Shown here one piece after another: positions 21,991-33,019 of a stretch of DNA of 64,000 nt. The stretch covers positions 7,049,501 to 7,113,500 of the forward strand of contig CM060076.1 in the NCBI GenBank assembly GCA_030533445.1, written 5' to 3'. The notes below the pieces were generated by a model, which saw nothing but the letters and a program-made list of their open reading frames with translations, did not search any database and was not told the origin of the DNA. The translations under genes were made by a program, and so were the position numbers. Position 1 is the first letter of the stretch, and each line of letters begins with the position of its first letter. Origin of the DNA: Cyprinodon diabolis (taxonomy: Eukaryota; Chordata; Actinopteri; Cyprinodontiformes; Cyprinodontidae).

Positions 21991-23578
21991 GCCTAAAAAA
22001 AAAAAAAAAAAAAATAGAGGAAAAACTGTCCTTTGTGATTGAAAGTTGTTTTGACGGCCATGTTGAATATTTTTCTGCAGCTCTAATAAAACTCAAAGAA
22101 AATAGTGTGAGACCCGTCAGTGTCTTCACATCTTGTTCTTTAAATGTCACCAAATCCAAATCATAAAAGATGTAAAGATGCAGCTTCCCTTGAAACATTA
22201 CCAAAGAATTTGTTAAATAAAAATGATTGGCTGTCTCTCGTTACTTAACAGACGCAGAAAAACTGTTTAATAAAGTCAATCTTCCAGGTTAGATAACGAG
22301 ACTTTGATGATAATAACACTATGTAATGACTACCATTTCTCCACCTCCATACTAGCCTGCAGCCGCTTCCCACCTTTTGGCAAAGAAGTGCAGATGTGAG
22401 ACCATAAAAAAATATTATTTTTAAGTTCAACAAGCTCCATTAAACGCTGTTTAAATATTGTTTAGTTACAAAATTAGAAAATAGCACATGGCTTTAGCAT
22501 AGCTGTGAAAAACCTACTAATACAAACCGTAAAGCATTTTTAAAAGAAACCTCTAACTTTTGGAAAAACAAAAAAAAATTGGGATCATTTTCAAGTTCTC
22601 ATCGTTTATAACTCATTAAACAATATTAGGAACTGAAGAGACAGCTTTTTGTAAATTTGTGTGGACAATAATAATGATAGAAGTTAGCTTAGGACATATA
22701 TAAAACCTCACAACTTTTAAAGGATCTGAACATGAGACACTATTTTAGCTCTAATTTTGAAATTAAACCAGAAAAGAATCATATTTTCATAGCCATGCTT
22801 GCAGATATGAATGGGTGTCTTTGCATTGCTGCGTATTGATTTCTGCACACTTGGGGATAAAATCGTTAACCATCTTGAAAAAGGTCAGAGGGGGGATGCA
22901 GCTTTTAATTGCTGGAACAACTTTCGATGTGTCATTTCACAGGCAGAGCCCTCAGAGAGGAATCAGTCGCACAGTTGGTTTAGTGGAAAACTAGTTTAGC
23001 AAGCAATTATCTTCATCATTACAGCTGCATACCATGTCATTGTTCAGTTGGAGGCCTTGTTTTCCTCCTTCTTGCCCCCAGTCTTGCAGTGTTTGGGTTG
23101 TTGCAACTATTTGTCTCGTTTCTCAATGTATTTTTGACACCGGAGTTACTAAGTGCGTGCCTAACTGCTGGAAGACTTCATTTTTTTTTTTGTCAAATCA
23201 TCAAAATGTGCAGAGTGTGCATAGTTACTGCGCTTCAGCTGGGAATTTCTCTGTTAAATACAGTATGCAACTAAACGATCTCTAGAGCCTAATGCTCCTT
23301 GTCCAATAATCATTTTGATAGACTTTATGATTGTGACTTCCAAATGGTATGTTTAAGGCTCCAATTCCTTGGAAAGAAAGTGTTTTAGTGGCCCCACTGC
23401 TTCTTAGAAAAAGGTGGGAATCCCCATAGCTACCACTGAATTGGTGTTTTCTGGGTCTTTGCTTCTTTCTTAATGTAATACTCTATGTAATAAATAAAAA
23501 AATACCTAACTGGTTGAAAATAAAGGCTTTTTTTTTCATTTTCAAATTTACCACTAAAATTTAAAAACACTATCTGTG
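21991..23578. other. No gene seen
   Basis: A run of 20 A begins near 21995. The rest is unique-looking AT-rich DNA. Frames of 60-85 codons near 22811-23285 show no family features. Confidence 0.45.
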
Positions 23579-23799
23579 TGTCAGGGTTTGGACTAACGAG
23601 CAGATTGGGAGCAGGTGTGAAGAGAGGAGTCTAGGAAGGAGTTAGGGAAAAGGACACCAACACAAGAGGGCAACAGAGGGCAACAAATAAAAACCTAAGA
23701 ACTCAAATCTATCCAGAAAATACAACAAAATAGGAAGGAAACCAATAAAACTAGAAAGCATGAAGCAAAGTAAAACATAACAGAACCAAGACCGTGACA
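23579..23799 (-). mobile_element. Short copy of TGTCA-ended element Y
   Basis: Left tip TGTCAGGGTTTGG and right tip (inverse TGTCACGGTCTTGG) are imperfect inverses. Read on the minus strand it matches parts of the element at 40696-42898, including TTGGTTCTGTT, CCCTCTGTTGCCC, CTTGTGT and CACACCTGCTCCCAAT. It is shorter than that copy by internal and 3' deletion. No clear target duplication. Superfamily unknown. Confidence 0.6.
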
Positions 23800-24959
23800 C
23801 TATGTTAATATTGATTCGACTGGGTAAACTTTTAATTAGAGCTCAAAACATTTCAACAAGGTGGAGGTTTTTGTGAAAAGCTTAGGAACCATTTATTCAT
23901 CGATTCTGAGAATGGATCAGAGTCCTGATAAATGTCTAATTGTGCCCAAGTCCCAACTATCTCTCTCACATCAAAAATGATTGGTTAGAGTAGGTAAAAA
24001 AAACACAAAACGAAGAAACAAACCCTAACACAAACTGGTAGCAAATATTCATATCTATAGAACTGTCACCTTCACAGTCCTTTGGACTCAGTATTGTCTG
24101 AATGAAGAAGCCGCCTTTATAGTGGAAAATCTGAAATTGCAGCTCCAAGTAAGAAAGATCAGTAGAGACACAGGACGATCTTCATGGCCACAAGGACAAG
24201 GGGAGTGGATGGAGGAGCTGATGTAAAGCTTTGAAGCCTGAAACCCTGCAAAACTGCAATGCAGCATTGTGATGACAGCTATACACCTTCCCAATGCTCA
24301 TTGAGAATAGCATAAAAAATAAGGATGAATACTTTCTTTTTGGAAAAAAATTCCTATTAAATATTGACATATTTGATGCTCTAACAGGACAAAGATAAAA
24401 AAAAAAAAATCAATTATACTGCAGCACGCAACCATTAAAGGTACCAAATTATGTTTTTAAGCCTTCCAAAGTCAAATAGCATGTGCGTATGATGAAATAC
24501 TGGTATTGGTACAGCAGAATATTGATTTGTTCTAAAATATTAGATGTTTTCTGAAGCTATTTTTTCAAAACACGAGAAATACACTTTCCTTCACTGTGAC
24601 ACCGCCTCTCCTTGTGTGGATGCTCTGCATTTCAAACTGTCGCCACGTTACACTACTTCTGGCTGTCAGAGTCTATTTAGGAAGACTGAACAAAGTCTGG
24701 GATCTCTAAAAGCCGGAAAAACACATCTGCACCACTTAGATATTGTTAAAAAAAAAGAGTTGCTGTCACTGTGCAGATTAGGTGCTAAAAGCTACTTTTC
24801 TTCAACTTTGAGCAGAAATAATCATAGTCTGCCTCGTGTCAGCAAAGTAACATTGCCAGGTTGCTCACAAGGCTGTGGCTGGTGAGTGTGCGCATGATTT
24901 ACTGTATCCAAATTTTGGGTATGTGTGTCGTGATTTTTGGTGGTAGGATGCTTTTAGTA
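23800..24959. other. No gene supported
   Basis: Unique-looking. A 113-codon plus-strand frame at 24544-24885 has no recognised motif or convincing splice context. Confidence 0.4.
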
Positions 24960-25308
24960 TCAGTTATGGCGGAAACAATTAATCAGATTAATCAATAATT
25001 GAAATACGCGTCGACTAATTTAGTTATTGATTAATCGTTAAGTGGAGTATAAAGACTAAAACATGCCTGTAGTTGACAGAGCAACTCACAATGAGAAAAA
25101 TTGTAAAAAATACAGATACATTTCACATTTACGATAAAAACGCTTAGTCATATGCTCTATCTACAAGTCCTCAATTGAAAAGGTTTTTTTTTTTTTTTTA
25201 CCTAGTCTAATCCTGTGAAAAATGAAAACTTTTGCTTTCTGATTATTAATCCATTTATCGAAAAAAAAAAATTTGTTAGCAAAATGATCATTAGTTACAG
25301 CCCTAGTT
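24960..25308. mobile_element. Decayed hAT remnant
   Basis: The left part GGCGGAAACAATTAATCAGA followed by ATTAATCAATAATTGA, and the right part TGATCATTAGTTACAGCCCTAG, resemble worn ends of the GCTGCAACTAACGATTA hAT family at 13184 and 40987. Ends and duplication are not preserved. Confidence 0.5.
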
Positions 25309-26230
25309 TGGATCCTGAATAACGTTTTAGAAATAAGACGGCAGATTATTGGCAGGAAACAATAAATTAAGTATGTAATATGAGTATGTAACTTCACATA
25401 AGTTTTTTTTTTTCTTTTTTACAAAAGTGCAAGAAAAAATTACATCATTTTTAAAAGAAAAATATTTTTAGTATGAACATGGAGGCAGTCTTCAATGGCT
25501 GAAGTTTTATGCATTTACTAGCTAAGAATTTACCAAAGCATGGAGAGAGATAGGGGCTAATAACTTTAATTAGAATTCAAGACTGTGATCTGCTAAACTG
25601 TAAGATGCACCTTAATCCACAAGCTAATTATGGGATGTTCGGTGCTGCTGTAAGTGGCTGTACCGTTCAGATAGATTTGAGCCTATGAGTAAAATGGAGA
25701 AACTCGGTCTTTTAATTTAATGCAGAAAGTCTGATGAGTGCATCAGCTCAGTTAAGAATCCGCTAATTAAAGTGTATCAGCGATGGCTTCTAAATAAAGA
25801 TTCCTGGGAAAGGAAAGTTGTGACATGCATGGTAAAATCTTTGGCAAAGACAAAAATGTAAGGTGCAGCAGGAGCTTTTTTACTTCAATTCAACAGAACT
25901 GATCTGGATGATACATGATTTTAGGGAAACATGACCTTCTATAATATGATCATTGGAAATGTGTTCAACCCGACAGTGTGAGGTGAACAAAGCTCTAAAA
26001 GACAGAAAAATCTAAGGTAAATCAGAGATCAGTGTGATAGAAAATTAAACTGTTTAATATCTTTGAATTTTACCAGACAGTTTAACAACTAGAGCACAGC
26101 CAAAGATTTTTCTTATTGATGCATCACTATTTGCTATTTCCTGTTCCTTCAGGAAGCTCTTACATAGAATAATGTTTATTTCCAACTATGTGGCGAAATT
26201 ACAAATAATTAAAATATTTCTACACCATCA
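25309..26230. other. No gene seen
   Basis: Unique-looking AT-rich DNA between the hAT remnant and the short minisatellite-family element. Confidence 0.45.
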
Positions 26231-26236
26231 CATTAT

Positions 26237-26505
26237 TACGGAAGACGATTAGGGCCAGTCGAAAAAAAAAAAAAGTTAACTGATTTTTAATTTTTATTGT
26301 CAGAATTCAGTCAGAATTCTGAGATTAAAGTCAGAATTCTGACTTTTTTCTCAGAATTCTGACTTTAATCTCAGTCAGAAAAGTCAGAATTCTGACTTTA
26401 ATCTCAGTCAGAAAAGTCAGAATTCTGACTTTTTTCCGTTGTTAAACTGAAATAAAATTTAAAAATCAGTTGTTTTTTTTCCAGTGGCCCTAATCCTCTT
26501 CCGTA
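26237..26505. mobile_element. Short sister of the minisatellite TIR element, 6-bp duplication
   Basis: Starts TACGGAAGACGATTAGGGCC and ends with the inverse of TACGGAAGAGGATTAGGGCC. CATTAT is duplicated on both sides (26231-26236 and 26506-26511). The core holds only a few CAGAATTCTGA words in both orientations (GTCAGAATTCTGACTTT and TCTCAGAATTCTGACTTTAA), not a long array. The arms match those of 3571-4452 through GTTAACTGATTTTTAA. Confidence 0.9.
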
Positions 26506-26511
26506 CATTAT

Positions 26512-27829
26512 GTTGTAACATATCCTGAATTATTCAAAGTTCTTATAATCTGTCTTTGCTGCCTAATACTGTATTATGCTGTGCTAGAATATACCGTGGT
26601 CTCAATAAAGCTGTTTGGTTTGACTGTCTCCATGACAACACAGGGGACCAAAACCTGCTGTATAATAAAATGTATTTCTTAATTTCTGTCAATGTGCTAT
26701 AATTTCCATATTGATAACAAAATAAAAGCTTTAAAGAGATTTCCACTCATGCCAACAGCAGAATAATGTACAAACTTATCACTATAATTTGGCCCAATTT
26801 ATGGTAACTATTCTGATAAAACAGTTTAATTCAATTCAGTATATTTATATAGTGCCAATTCAGAACACATTTCTTCTTGAGGCATTTTACAGACACAATG
26901 CAATTTCGGAAATATTTGCTTTAAACGATAAAACAGTGAACAACATGAAACGTGGATTAGCTCTCAGTAAAAAATGTAATTTCAATGGTAACAACTTTTC
27001 CCTTCCTTTGATTTACGAGACAAAATAAGCTAAAATCTCCTTTAAAACACACCAGTACATCCTTTATCGTCTAATTATTTTCAGTTTCATTGTTTATTTT
27101 ACCTTGTTGCAGAACTCAACAATGTAATCAATCAGGGATGGAGTCGAGACCGGTTACCTGTGACCAGAATTGCATCCTTCAAAACCAACACTGAGGCCAA
27201 ATGTTAAGAGTTTAGGAAAATATATATCAGGACTTCAAATGAACACTTGTAACTTAAAAAAAAAGGACAGGAAATTTGTGTAAATCACAATATGCAAAAA
27301 ATAATGAAACTATGTTTTATCTAACAAAATTACTGCTTGCAATTAAACTAATAATTGTCATAATAAACTGGTTAAAAGTTATTAAACACATCCACATAGC
27401 TACATTTTCTCTAAAATGAATATATTTCTTTACAATTTGCAATAGTTACATGATGAACTTTAGGAAACAAAAAGAGTAACAAATCTTTGTCTTTTTTTAA
27501 ATAAACAATAGTTTTCTGTCAAAGAGTGTGTTCAAAAGAGGTCTTGAGACCAGTCCCTGTCTCAATCTCTCATCTCTCTACATTTCTTCTTTTTTAATTC
27601 CATGGGTCATTGATTTAATTTATTTCTACTACGCCTCTTTGCTATTACATTGTATAATCAATCTTATGTATTTACTTTATGTGTATAATTTAGTATCCAT
27701 TAGAGGGGTTATGAATCAGGGAAAGTTATTTAATCATGCCTGTCATCTTTCCTGTCGTCCGTAACTCCAAAAATCTTCCTAATTCCTACTTTACTCAAGT
27801 TCAAGAAAAATGTTTTTGAAAGATGACCG
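26512..27829. other. Mostly unique DNA; possible repeat near 26815
   Basis: At about 26825-26895 the text AATTCAGTATATTTATATAG and GTGCCAATTCAGAACAC resembles a common fish repeat phrase (ATATAGCGCCAATTCAC). I cannot set its ends. No gene recognised elsewhere in this stretch. Confidence 0.4.
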
Positions 27830-28003
27830 CTAATATAAGACACATAACTAAGTGGCCTGCATAAGATAACGAAAAAACCCCCACAGATTTTAAACCAGGA
27901 TTTTTTTTTTTAAACCGAAGTTTTCAAAATTTTGGGACATATCAAAAAAAATAATGTACAAGAGTACATTTATATTCATGATCAAGCCAGAATGATTTGT
28001 CCT
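27830..28003 (+). repeat. Dispersed repeat R1, left half of filled site
   Basis: Similar to 9780-9955: both share CCACAGATTTTAAACCAGGA or a close variant, a T run, and AAGCCAGAATGATTTG. The similarity continues after 28683 with TTTAAATATGAATTTCCTAC, matching TTTAAATATGACTTCCCTAC at about 9959. Confidence 0.6.
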
Positions 28004-28007
28004 TTAA

Positions 28008-28683
28008 AGGCACACTATGCAACATTTTTCAGTTAATTAATGTGTTCCATAACATTTTGGATTATTAAATTAGTCATTTCAGGTCGAACAAAGGTTTTCT
28101 CGGCCGCCCTGGTGGTCTGTGGGGGAAATACCGCACTTGCAATTGCAGGAGCCCTCGGCCCGCACCCACAGGCTCAGAAGTCTCACGAGAGTTGGTCTTG
28201 CTTTAAGGCGAGAACTGCTACACGCCCCCAGTGAAAGGCATGCTCGTTGCTAGCGCAGTGGCGATCTTTGTGCAGTTATCATGGCGGAACCAGCAAGAAA
28301 ACAGCGAAAACCCATGTCGGAGCAGGCAAGAAAGAGGAAAAGGGCTCCGGACAGAGAGAGGAGTCGTACATGGGTGAAAATCGGGCAAGCTTTTTCCGAA
28401 TGGCGAGAGCTAAAATAAAAAGAAGGCTGACGCGGACCTCGCGTTTCTGCTGATGCGATTGTAAGTAACATTGGAATGGTTTCTCTCTCTCTCTGTGCAT
28501 GTTCATACTTTCACTGTGTTAGTCATTCGTTGCGTTCGCCTGTCTGCTAAGCTCAAAACAACCGCGCCTGGCTTGACGGAGAAACCAGGAGAACAGCTGT
28601 GCATATTTACGACAGTGCACTTTTACTTTCGCCCTCTGGGGGGAGCCTCGCTGGAAAATCAACACCGGTTGCATAGTATACCT
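28008..28683. mobile_element. TTAA-flanked DNA element W with residual exon
   Basis: Starts AGGCACACTATGCAAC and ends with the inverse of AGGTATACTATGCAACC. TTAA stands on both sides (28004-28007 and 28684-28687). The related empty site at about 9959 has TTTAAATATGA unbroken, which confirms the unit inserted. The ends resemble those of the TTAA elements at 10280 and 43148. A TTAA target suggests piggyBac or Kolobok ancestry. The interior is GC-rich compared with its surroundings and carries an exon-like stretch at 28281-28460. Confidence 0.8.
28281..28460 (+). pseudogene. Decayed first exon of a transposon-type protein
   Basis: From ATG at 28281 the frame reads MAEPARKQRKPMSEQARKRK, then a basic RDR-like stretch (RAPDRERSRT), VKIGQAFSEWREL, and a stop at 28416. 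One base out of frame, from 28423, KADADLAFLLMRL continues the pattern, and a GTAAGT splice donor begins at 28461. From memory, fish genomes contain many proteins starting with a basic segment, then a VNIG..F.RWREL and a DAE/D.A.FLL motif, which this matches; I cannot name the family. The single frameshift in the A-run at 28413-28420 and the absence of downstream exons make it non-functional. Its location wholly inside element W suggests it is the N-terminal coding remnant of the autonomous parent rather than a host gene. Confidence 0.55.
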
Positions 28684-28688
28684 TTAAA

Positions 28689-30256
28689 TATGAATTTCCT
28701 ACGACTTTAAAGGTAGTTTGCTGGTTGTATAAACATTTTCTTGCTCTAAATATTTACATTGGATCAACATTTTGACTTGCAGTCTTTTCAATATTTTCAG
28801 TTTGTTATTCTTTTTTAATAAAAAATTAATGATTATGTTCTTCTCCAAAATAAATAAAGCTAGAAATGAAGGAATGCGTCAAGCAGCATCTCCTGGTCTC
28901 TGCTGTATCTGCAGACCCGATGCCTCCTGCCTGCATCGGCACATTAACTATAGAACTATAGAGTGCAGATATAAATCTAGAGAGGTGTACGATATTGAAA
29001 CTTCATAAAATGCATTAATGTTTTTCACACAGCCTCAACGCTGCAAACTGATCCTGGATCAAACATGTTGTCAGGCGAGTTTATGAAGTTTGCGTTTGAA
29101 AAGGAATCAAGTTGCAGGGTGAAGAGACAAGAGCAGACGAATGTTTGTTTTGATTGTCCATTTTTATTCTTGATTTTATCGTTTTATTCACATGTCTTGT
29201 TTTATTGATTTTTTTTCTACTTACATTGCTGTTTACGTAGTTTAATTACTTAATTGTAATGCTTTCTTTTCTTGTTTTATATTGTTTTCCTTACCTTTGA
29301 TGTACATCACTTTGTTCAGCCTTGAATGGTGTTTTAGCGCTTTCTAAATACAGTTGATGATGATTTGACTTTTTGACATGTCAGCTGAGAGAAGAGGAAA
29401 ATAAAGCAAATAAAGTAGATGATTACCTACATGTTGACTAAAAACACATATCTCCTTTAGGTTTAAAGTGCCTACTGTCATACTTTCACAAAATAAGTAA
29501 TGATTTTCTACTCTGAAGGCACTGGTAAGATAAAACAGGGAAAATAGAAGGTGAAACTTAAATGTCAAACTAATCTTATCTAAAGATCTCCAGTTTAGTC
29601 TTATTACCAGATGAAATATGACACCTTAAAACACGGAAAACTTATAAGCAATACCTTATGATTTCACCTACAGAGGTTTAAATAAAACACCTGTCACAAG
29701 CAAAACATCAAAAACATTTTAAAGCGCTGCTCCTAAACATAGAGCGTGATGGGAAAGTGTACTTATACACGTTCTGCCTCATCTGCTCTCTGCAGACAGA
29801 ACAAACTATTATAGCTCTGGTTCTAATCAACAAATTCAAACATTACCATTAAATGACTAAATAGGTGCCATCAGTTCTCAAATTCTGACTCTAATAGCTT
29901 AATTTGCAGCAATGCATGACTCAATGAGAAAACTTCCATTTAACAAAGAAACAGATAAACTGTTACATTTTGAACAGATGCTCTCAATGGCCAGATTAGA
30001 GTGCGTCAAACTGTTATCTAATGGATATTAAAGATGGCAGGATTTCTCCATTTTCCACATATAGGGCTTTAAAACGCATTCATACTCTTAAACTCTTTGT
30101 CACAACTATAGACTTAGAGGAAAACATTGTTTTAAAAATCCAATTACTGCATTCATTAATGTTAAACCACCCCTCAACAGCACCTTTGCAGGTAATTATT
30201 TATAATAAACTCCAGTCTGCTTCCCTGTGTTAAACACCTGCCACTGCAGATATGCA
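28689..30256. other. No gene seen
   Basis: Unique-looking AT-rich sequence. No recognised element. Frames of 60-80 codons have no family features. Confidence 0.45.
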
Positions 30257-30352
30257 TTCACTGCAAAAAATTATCTATAAATGTGCAAAAATATCTTAAT
30301 TTAAGTGTATTTAGCCTTAATTTGAGCAGGTAAAGAAGATGATCTGCCAGTG

Positions 30353-30910
30353 CACTGCAAAAATGATGGTAAATGGTACATGGCATGTACTTATATAGCG
30401 CCTTTATTCAAGTTAGGATACTTGACCAAGGCGCTTTACACTACATTCATTCACCCATTCACACACACACTCACACACTGATGGTGGCAAGCTACATTGT
30501 AGCCACAGCTGCCCTGGGGCTCACTGACAGAAGCAGGGCTGCCGTACACTGGCGCCACCGGGCCCTCTGACCACCATCAGTAGACAATGCAGGTGAAGTG
30601 TCTTGCCCAAGGACACAACGACGCTGAAAGTCTCAAAATTAGTAAAAATGTTTTAAATTAAGGGTATTTACCCTTAATTTGAGCAGGTAAATAAGATGAT
30701 TTGCCAATGGAATGAGTATTTTTACTCTTAAAATAAGGTATCTAGATATTATGCACTTGAAATAAGACAATGCAGTTGTTTTTTTTCTTTTCTTAAGTGT
30801 AAATTGTCTTGTTCCATTGGCAAAGTGACTCACTTAAATCCTTAATTCAAGAAAAAATGCACTTATTTTAAGAAAAAAATGACTTATTTAGATTTCATTT
30901 TTTTGCAGTG
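30353..30910. mobile_element. CACTGC-ended DNA element, inner copy nested in its own family
   Basis: Left tip CACTGCAAAAATGA at 30353 and right tip TTTTTTTGCAGTG ending at 30910. TG lies on both sides (30351-30352 and 30911-30912). The inner copy itself holds the undisturbed equivalent of the target, TTTGCCAATGGAATGAG near 30700-30716, which shows that CTGCCAG-TG and TG-GAATGAG of the outer copy were once joined. A further repeat is inserted at about 30368-30618. Confidence 0.75.
30368..30618 (+). repeat. Dispersed fish repeat (TATATAGCGCCTTT type)
   Basis: Contains TACTTATATAGCGCCTTTAT, AAGGCGCTTTACA, CATTCACCCATTCACACACA, an AGCTGCCCTGGGGCTCACTG stretch and GTGTCTTGCCCAAGGACAC. This phrase order is a well known dispersed repeat of fish genomes. 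It interrupts the inner CACTGC element. The 65-codon open frame across it is not coding. Confidence 0.65.
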
Positions 30911-31288
30911 TGGAATGAGTAATTTTAGTACTAATAAAATAACTAGATGTTACGCACTTAAAATAAGACGATTGTTTTTTCTAATTTTAAATGTAAATTG
31001 TCTTGTTTCATTGTCAAACTGTCTCACCTCCTTAATTCAAGAAAAAATGCACTTATTTTAAGACAAAAATGACTTATTGATATTTAATTTTTTTTTGCAG
31101 TGTTAAAAGAAGATTAACTCATAGTGTGAACCTGTGCATTCAGTGAGATTCCACCAGAAAATGTTGTATTAATAAATATCACAATTAATATATTGCCTCT
31201 TGTTCCGTCTTGTTTGGATTTCATGCCAGATTTTACTTCCTGCTTTTTTTTCCTGGACTTGATGATCAACTCTCGCATGCTGCATGTA

Positions 31289-32536
31289 CACTATATTGCC
31301 AAAAGTATTTGCTCACCCATCCAAATTATTGGAATCAGGTGTTCCAATCACTTCCATGGCCACAGGTGTATAAATTCAAGCACCTAGGCATGCAGACTGT
31401 TTTTACAAACATTTGTGAAAGAATGGGTCGCTCTCAGGAGCTCAGTGAATTCCAGCGTGGAACTGTGATAGGATGCCACCTGTGCAACAAATCCAGTCGT
31501 GAAATTTCCTCGCTCCTAAATATTCCACAGTCAACTGTCAGCTGTATTATAAGAAAATGGAAGTGTTTGGGAACGACAGCAACTCAGCCACGAAGTGGTA
31601 GGCCACGTAAACTGACGGAGCGGGGTCAGCGGATGCTGAAGCGCATAGTGCGAAGAGGTCGCCAACTTTCTGCAGAGTCAATCACTACAGACCTCCAAAC
31701 TTCATGTGGCCTTCAGATTAGCTCAAGAACAGTGCGCAGAGAGCTTCATGGAATGGGTTTCCATGGTCGAGCAGCTGCATCCAAGCCATACATAACCAAG
31801 TGCAATGCAAAGCGTCGGATGCGGTGGTGTAAAGCACGCCGCCACTGGACTCTAGAGCAGTGGAGACGCGTTCTCTGGAGTGACGAATCGCGCTTCTCCA
31901 TCTGGCAATCTGATGGACGGGTCTGGGTTTGGCGGTTGCCAGGAGAACGGTACTTGTCTGACTGCATTGTGCCAAGTGTAAAGTTTGGTGGAGGGGGGAT
32001 TCTGGTGTGGGGTTGTTTTTCAGGAGCTGGGCTTGGCCCCTTAGTTCCAGTGAAAGGAACTCTGAATGCTTCAGCATACCAAGACATTTTGGACAATTCC
32101 ATGCTCCCAACTTTGTGGGAACAGTTTGGAGCTGGCCCCTTCCTCTTCCAACATGACTGTGCACCAGTGCACAAAGCAAGGTCCATAAAGACATGGATGA
32201 CAGAGTCTGGTGTGGATGAACTTGACTGGCCTGCACAGAGTCCTGACCTCAACCCGATAGAACACCTTTGGGATGAATTAGAGCGGAGACTGAGAGCCAG
32301 GCCTTCTCGTCCAACATCAGTGTGCGACCTCACAAATGCGCTTCTGGAAGAATGGTCAAAAATTCCCATAAACACACTCCTAAACCTTGTGGACAGCCTT
32401 CCCAGAAGAGTTGAAGCTGTTCTAGCTGCAAAGGGTGGACCGACGTCATATTGAACCCTATGGATTAGGAACGGGATGTCACTTAAGCTCATATGTGAGT
32501 CAAGGCAGGTGAGCAAATACTTTTGGCAATATAGTG
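31289..32536 (+). mobile_element. Tc1-like DD34E transposon, complete
   Basis: Perfect inverted tips start CACTATATTGCCAAAAGTAT; the match runs 29 bp (31289-31317 and 32508-32536). TA stands on both sides (31287-31288 and 32537-32538). The unit is 1248 bp and encodes one uninterrupted transposase (31423-32454). Everything needed for a Tc1/mariner autonomous element appears present. Confidence 0.95.
31423..32454 (+). CDS. Tc1-like transposase, DD34E, 343 aa
   Basis: Cut-and-paste transposase of the Tc1/mariner superfamily; in the nucleus it would bind the TIRs and move the element between TA sites. The chosen start [17 protein letters not shown] is the usual Tc1 start; the frame is open upstream by chance to 31210. 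Order: N-terminal helix-turn-helix (residues about 5-50, with [18 protein letters not shown]), a GRPRKL AT-hook-like linker (about 62-67), a second helix-turn-helix (about 70-115), then the catalytic core. First Asp in LWSDESRF, second in FQHDCAPVH, Glu in [15 protein letters not shown], with 34 residues between the second Asp and the Glu (DD34E). It ends normally with AAKGGPTSY and a TGA stop. 343 aa matches the family length and no stop or frameshift is seen. Activity is not proven. The AT-rich host surroundings and more balanced coding composition fit a recent arrival. Confidence 0.95.
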   Translation: MGRSQELSEFQRGTVIGCHLCNKSSREISSLLNIPQSTVSCIIRKWKCLGTTATQPRSGRPRKLTERGQRMLKRIVRRGRQLSAESITTDLQTSCGLQISSRTVRRELHGMGFHGRAAASKPYITKCNAKRRMRWCKARRHWTLEQWRRVLWSDESRFSIWQSDGRVWVWRLPGERYLSDCIVPSVKFGGGGILVWGCFSGAGLGPLVPVKGTLNASAYQDILDNSMLPTLWEQFGAGPFLFQHDCAPVHKARSIKTWMTESGVDELDWPAQSPDLNPIEHLWDELERRLRARPSRPTSVCDLTNALLEEWSKIPINTLLNLVDSLPRRVEAVLAAKGGPTSY

Positions 32537-32538
32537 TA

Positions 32539-33019
32539 TCTCTCTGGATTCTCCATCTGTCATATTGACCTTCGCCTGACCCCTAACCAAGCTCGTCTTA
32601 TCGGATTGGATGTGTAAGCTTTGTGGATTTTCTGTGTACAGTTGCATGAAGAAATCCCCCGGCCCGCTGTGACGTCACACTCCTCCGTTTCCACATTAAT
32701 CATGCCGGGTGAAAGCAACCCCATTCTCAAGACCTGAGCTCCTCTAGTGTCCTTTGGGAGGCTAGTGATGTTTTACTCACTGGATTTAAGGTCATCGCCT
32801 AGGTGATCGTATCACTAATCCTCTGCTCTCCATTGCATTGACTGCAGAGTTAACAATTATGCATAATAAACAGGTTACCTTGATGTAATTCAAACAATAA
32901 AAATGTATTTAAAATATATACACCCATTAGTATTAATTTAAAGTATACTTTATTAATACTGAAAAATACGGATCTTAAATAAGTAAGCTTTATTGTAAAA
33001 ATGAAAATTCATAATCTAA
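32539..33019. other. No gene seen
   Basis: Flanking DNA right of the Tc1 element. Unique-looking apart from possible remnants of the target repeat. Confidence 0.4.

Larger units (their letters stand above)
30259..31102. mobile_element. CACTGC-ended DNA element, outer copy
   Basis: Begins CACTGCAAAAAA and ends TTTTTTGCAGTG. TT stands on both sides (30257-30258 and 31103-31104), compatible with a 2-bp duplication. Typical internal words are TTGAGCAGGTAAAGAAGATG, AAATTGTCTTGTT and AAAATGCACTTATTTTAAGA. A second copy of the same family sits inside it at 30353-30910. No protein. Confidence 0.7.

Noticed and set aside
24544..24885. 113-codon plus-strand frame
   Set aside because: No domain, no splice pairing, and ordinary AT-rich surroundings; chance frame.
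31718..32516. Minus-strand frames of 172 and 256 codons
   Set aside because: They are antisense to the intact Tc1 transposase at 31423-32454, which carries all the expected motifs.
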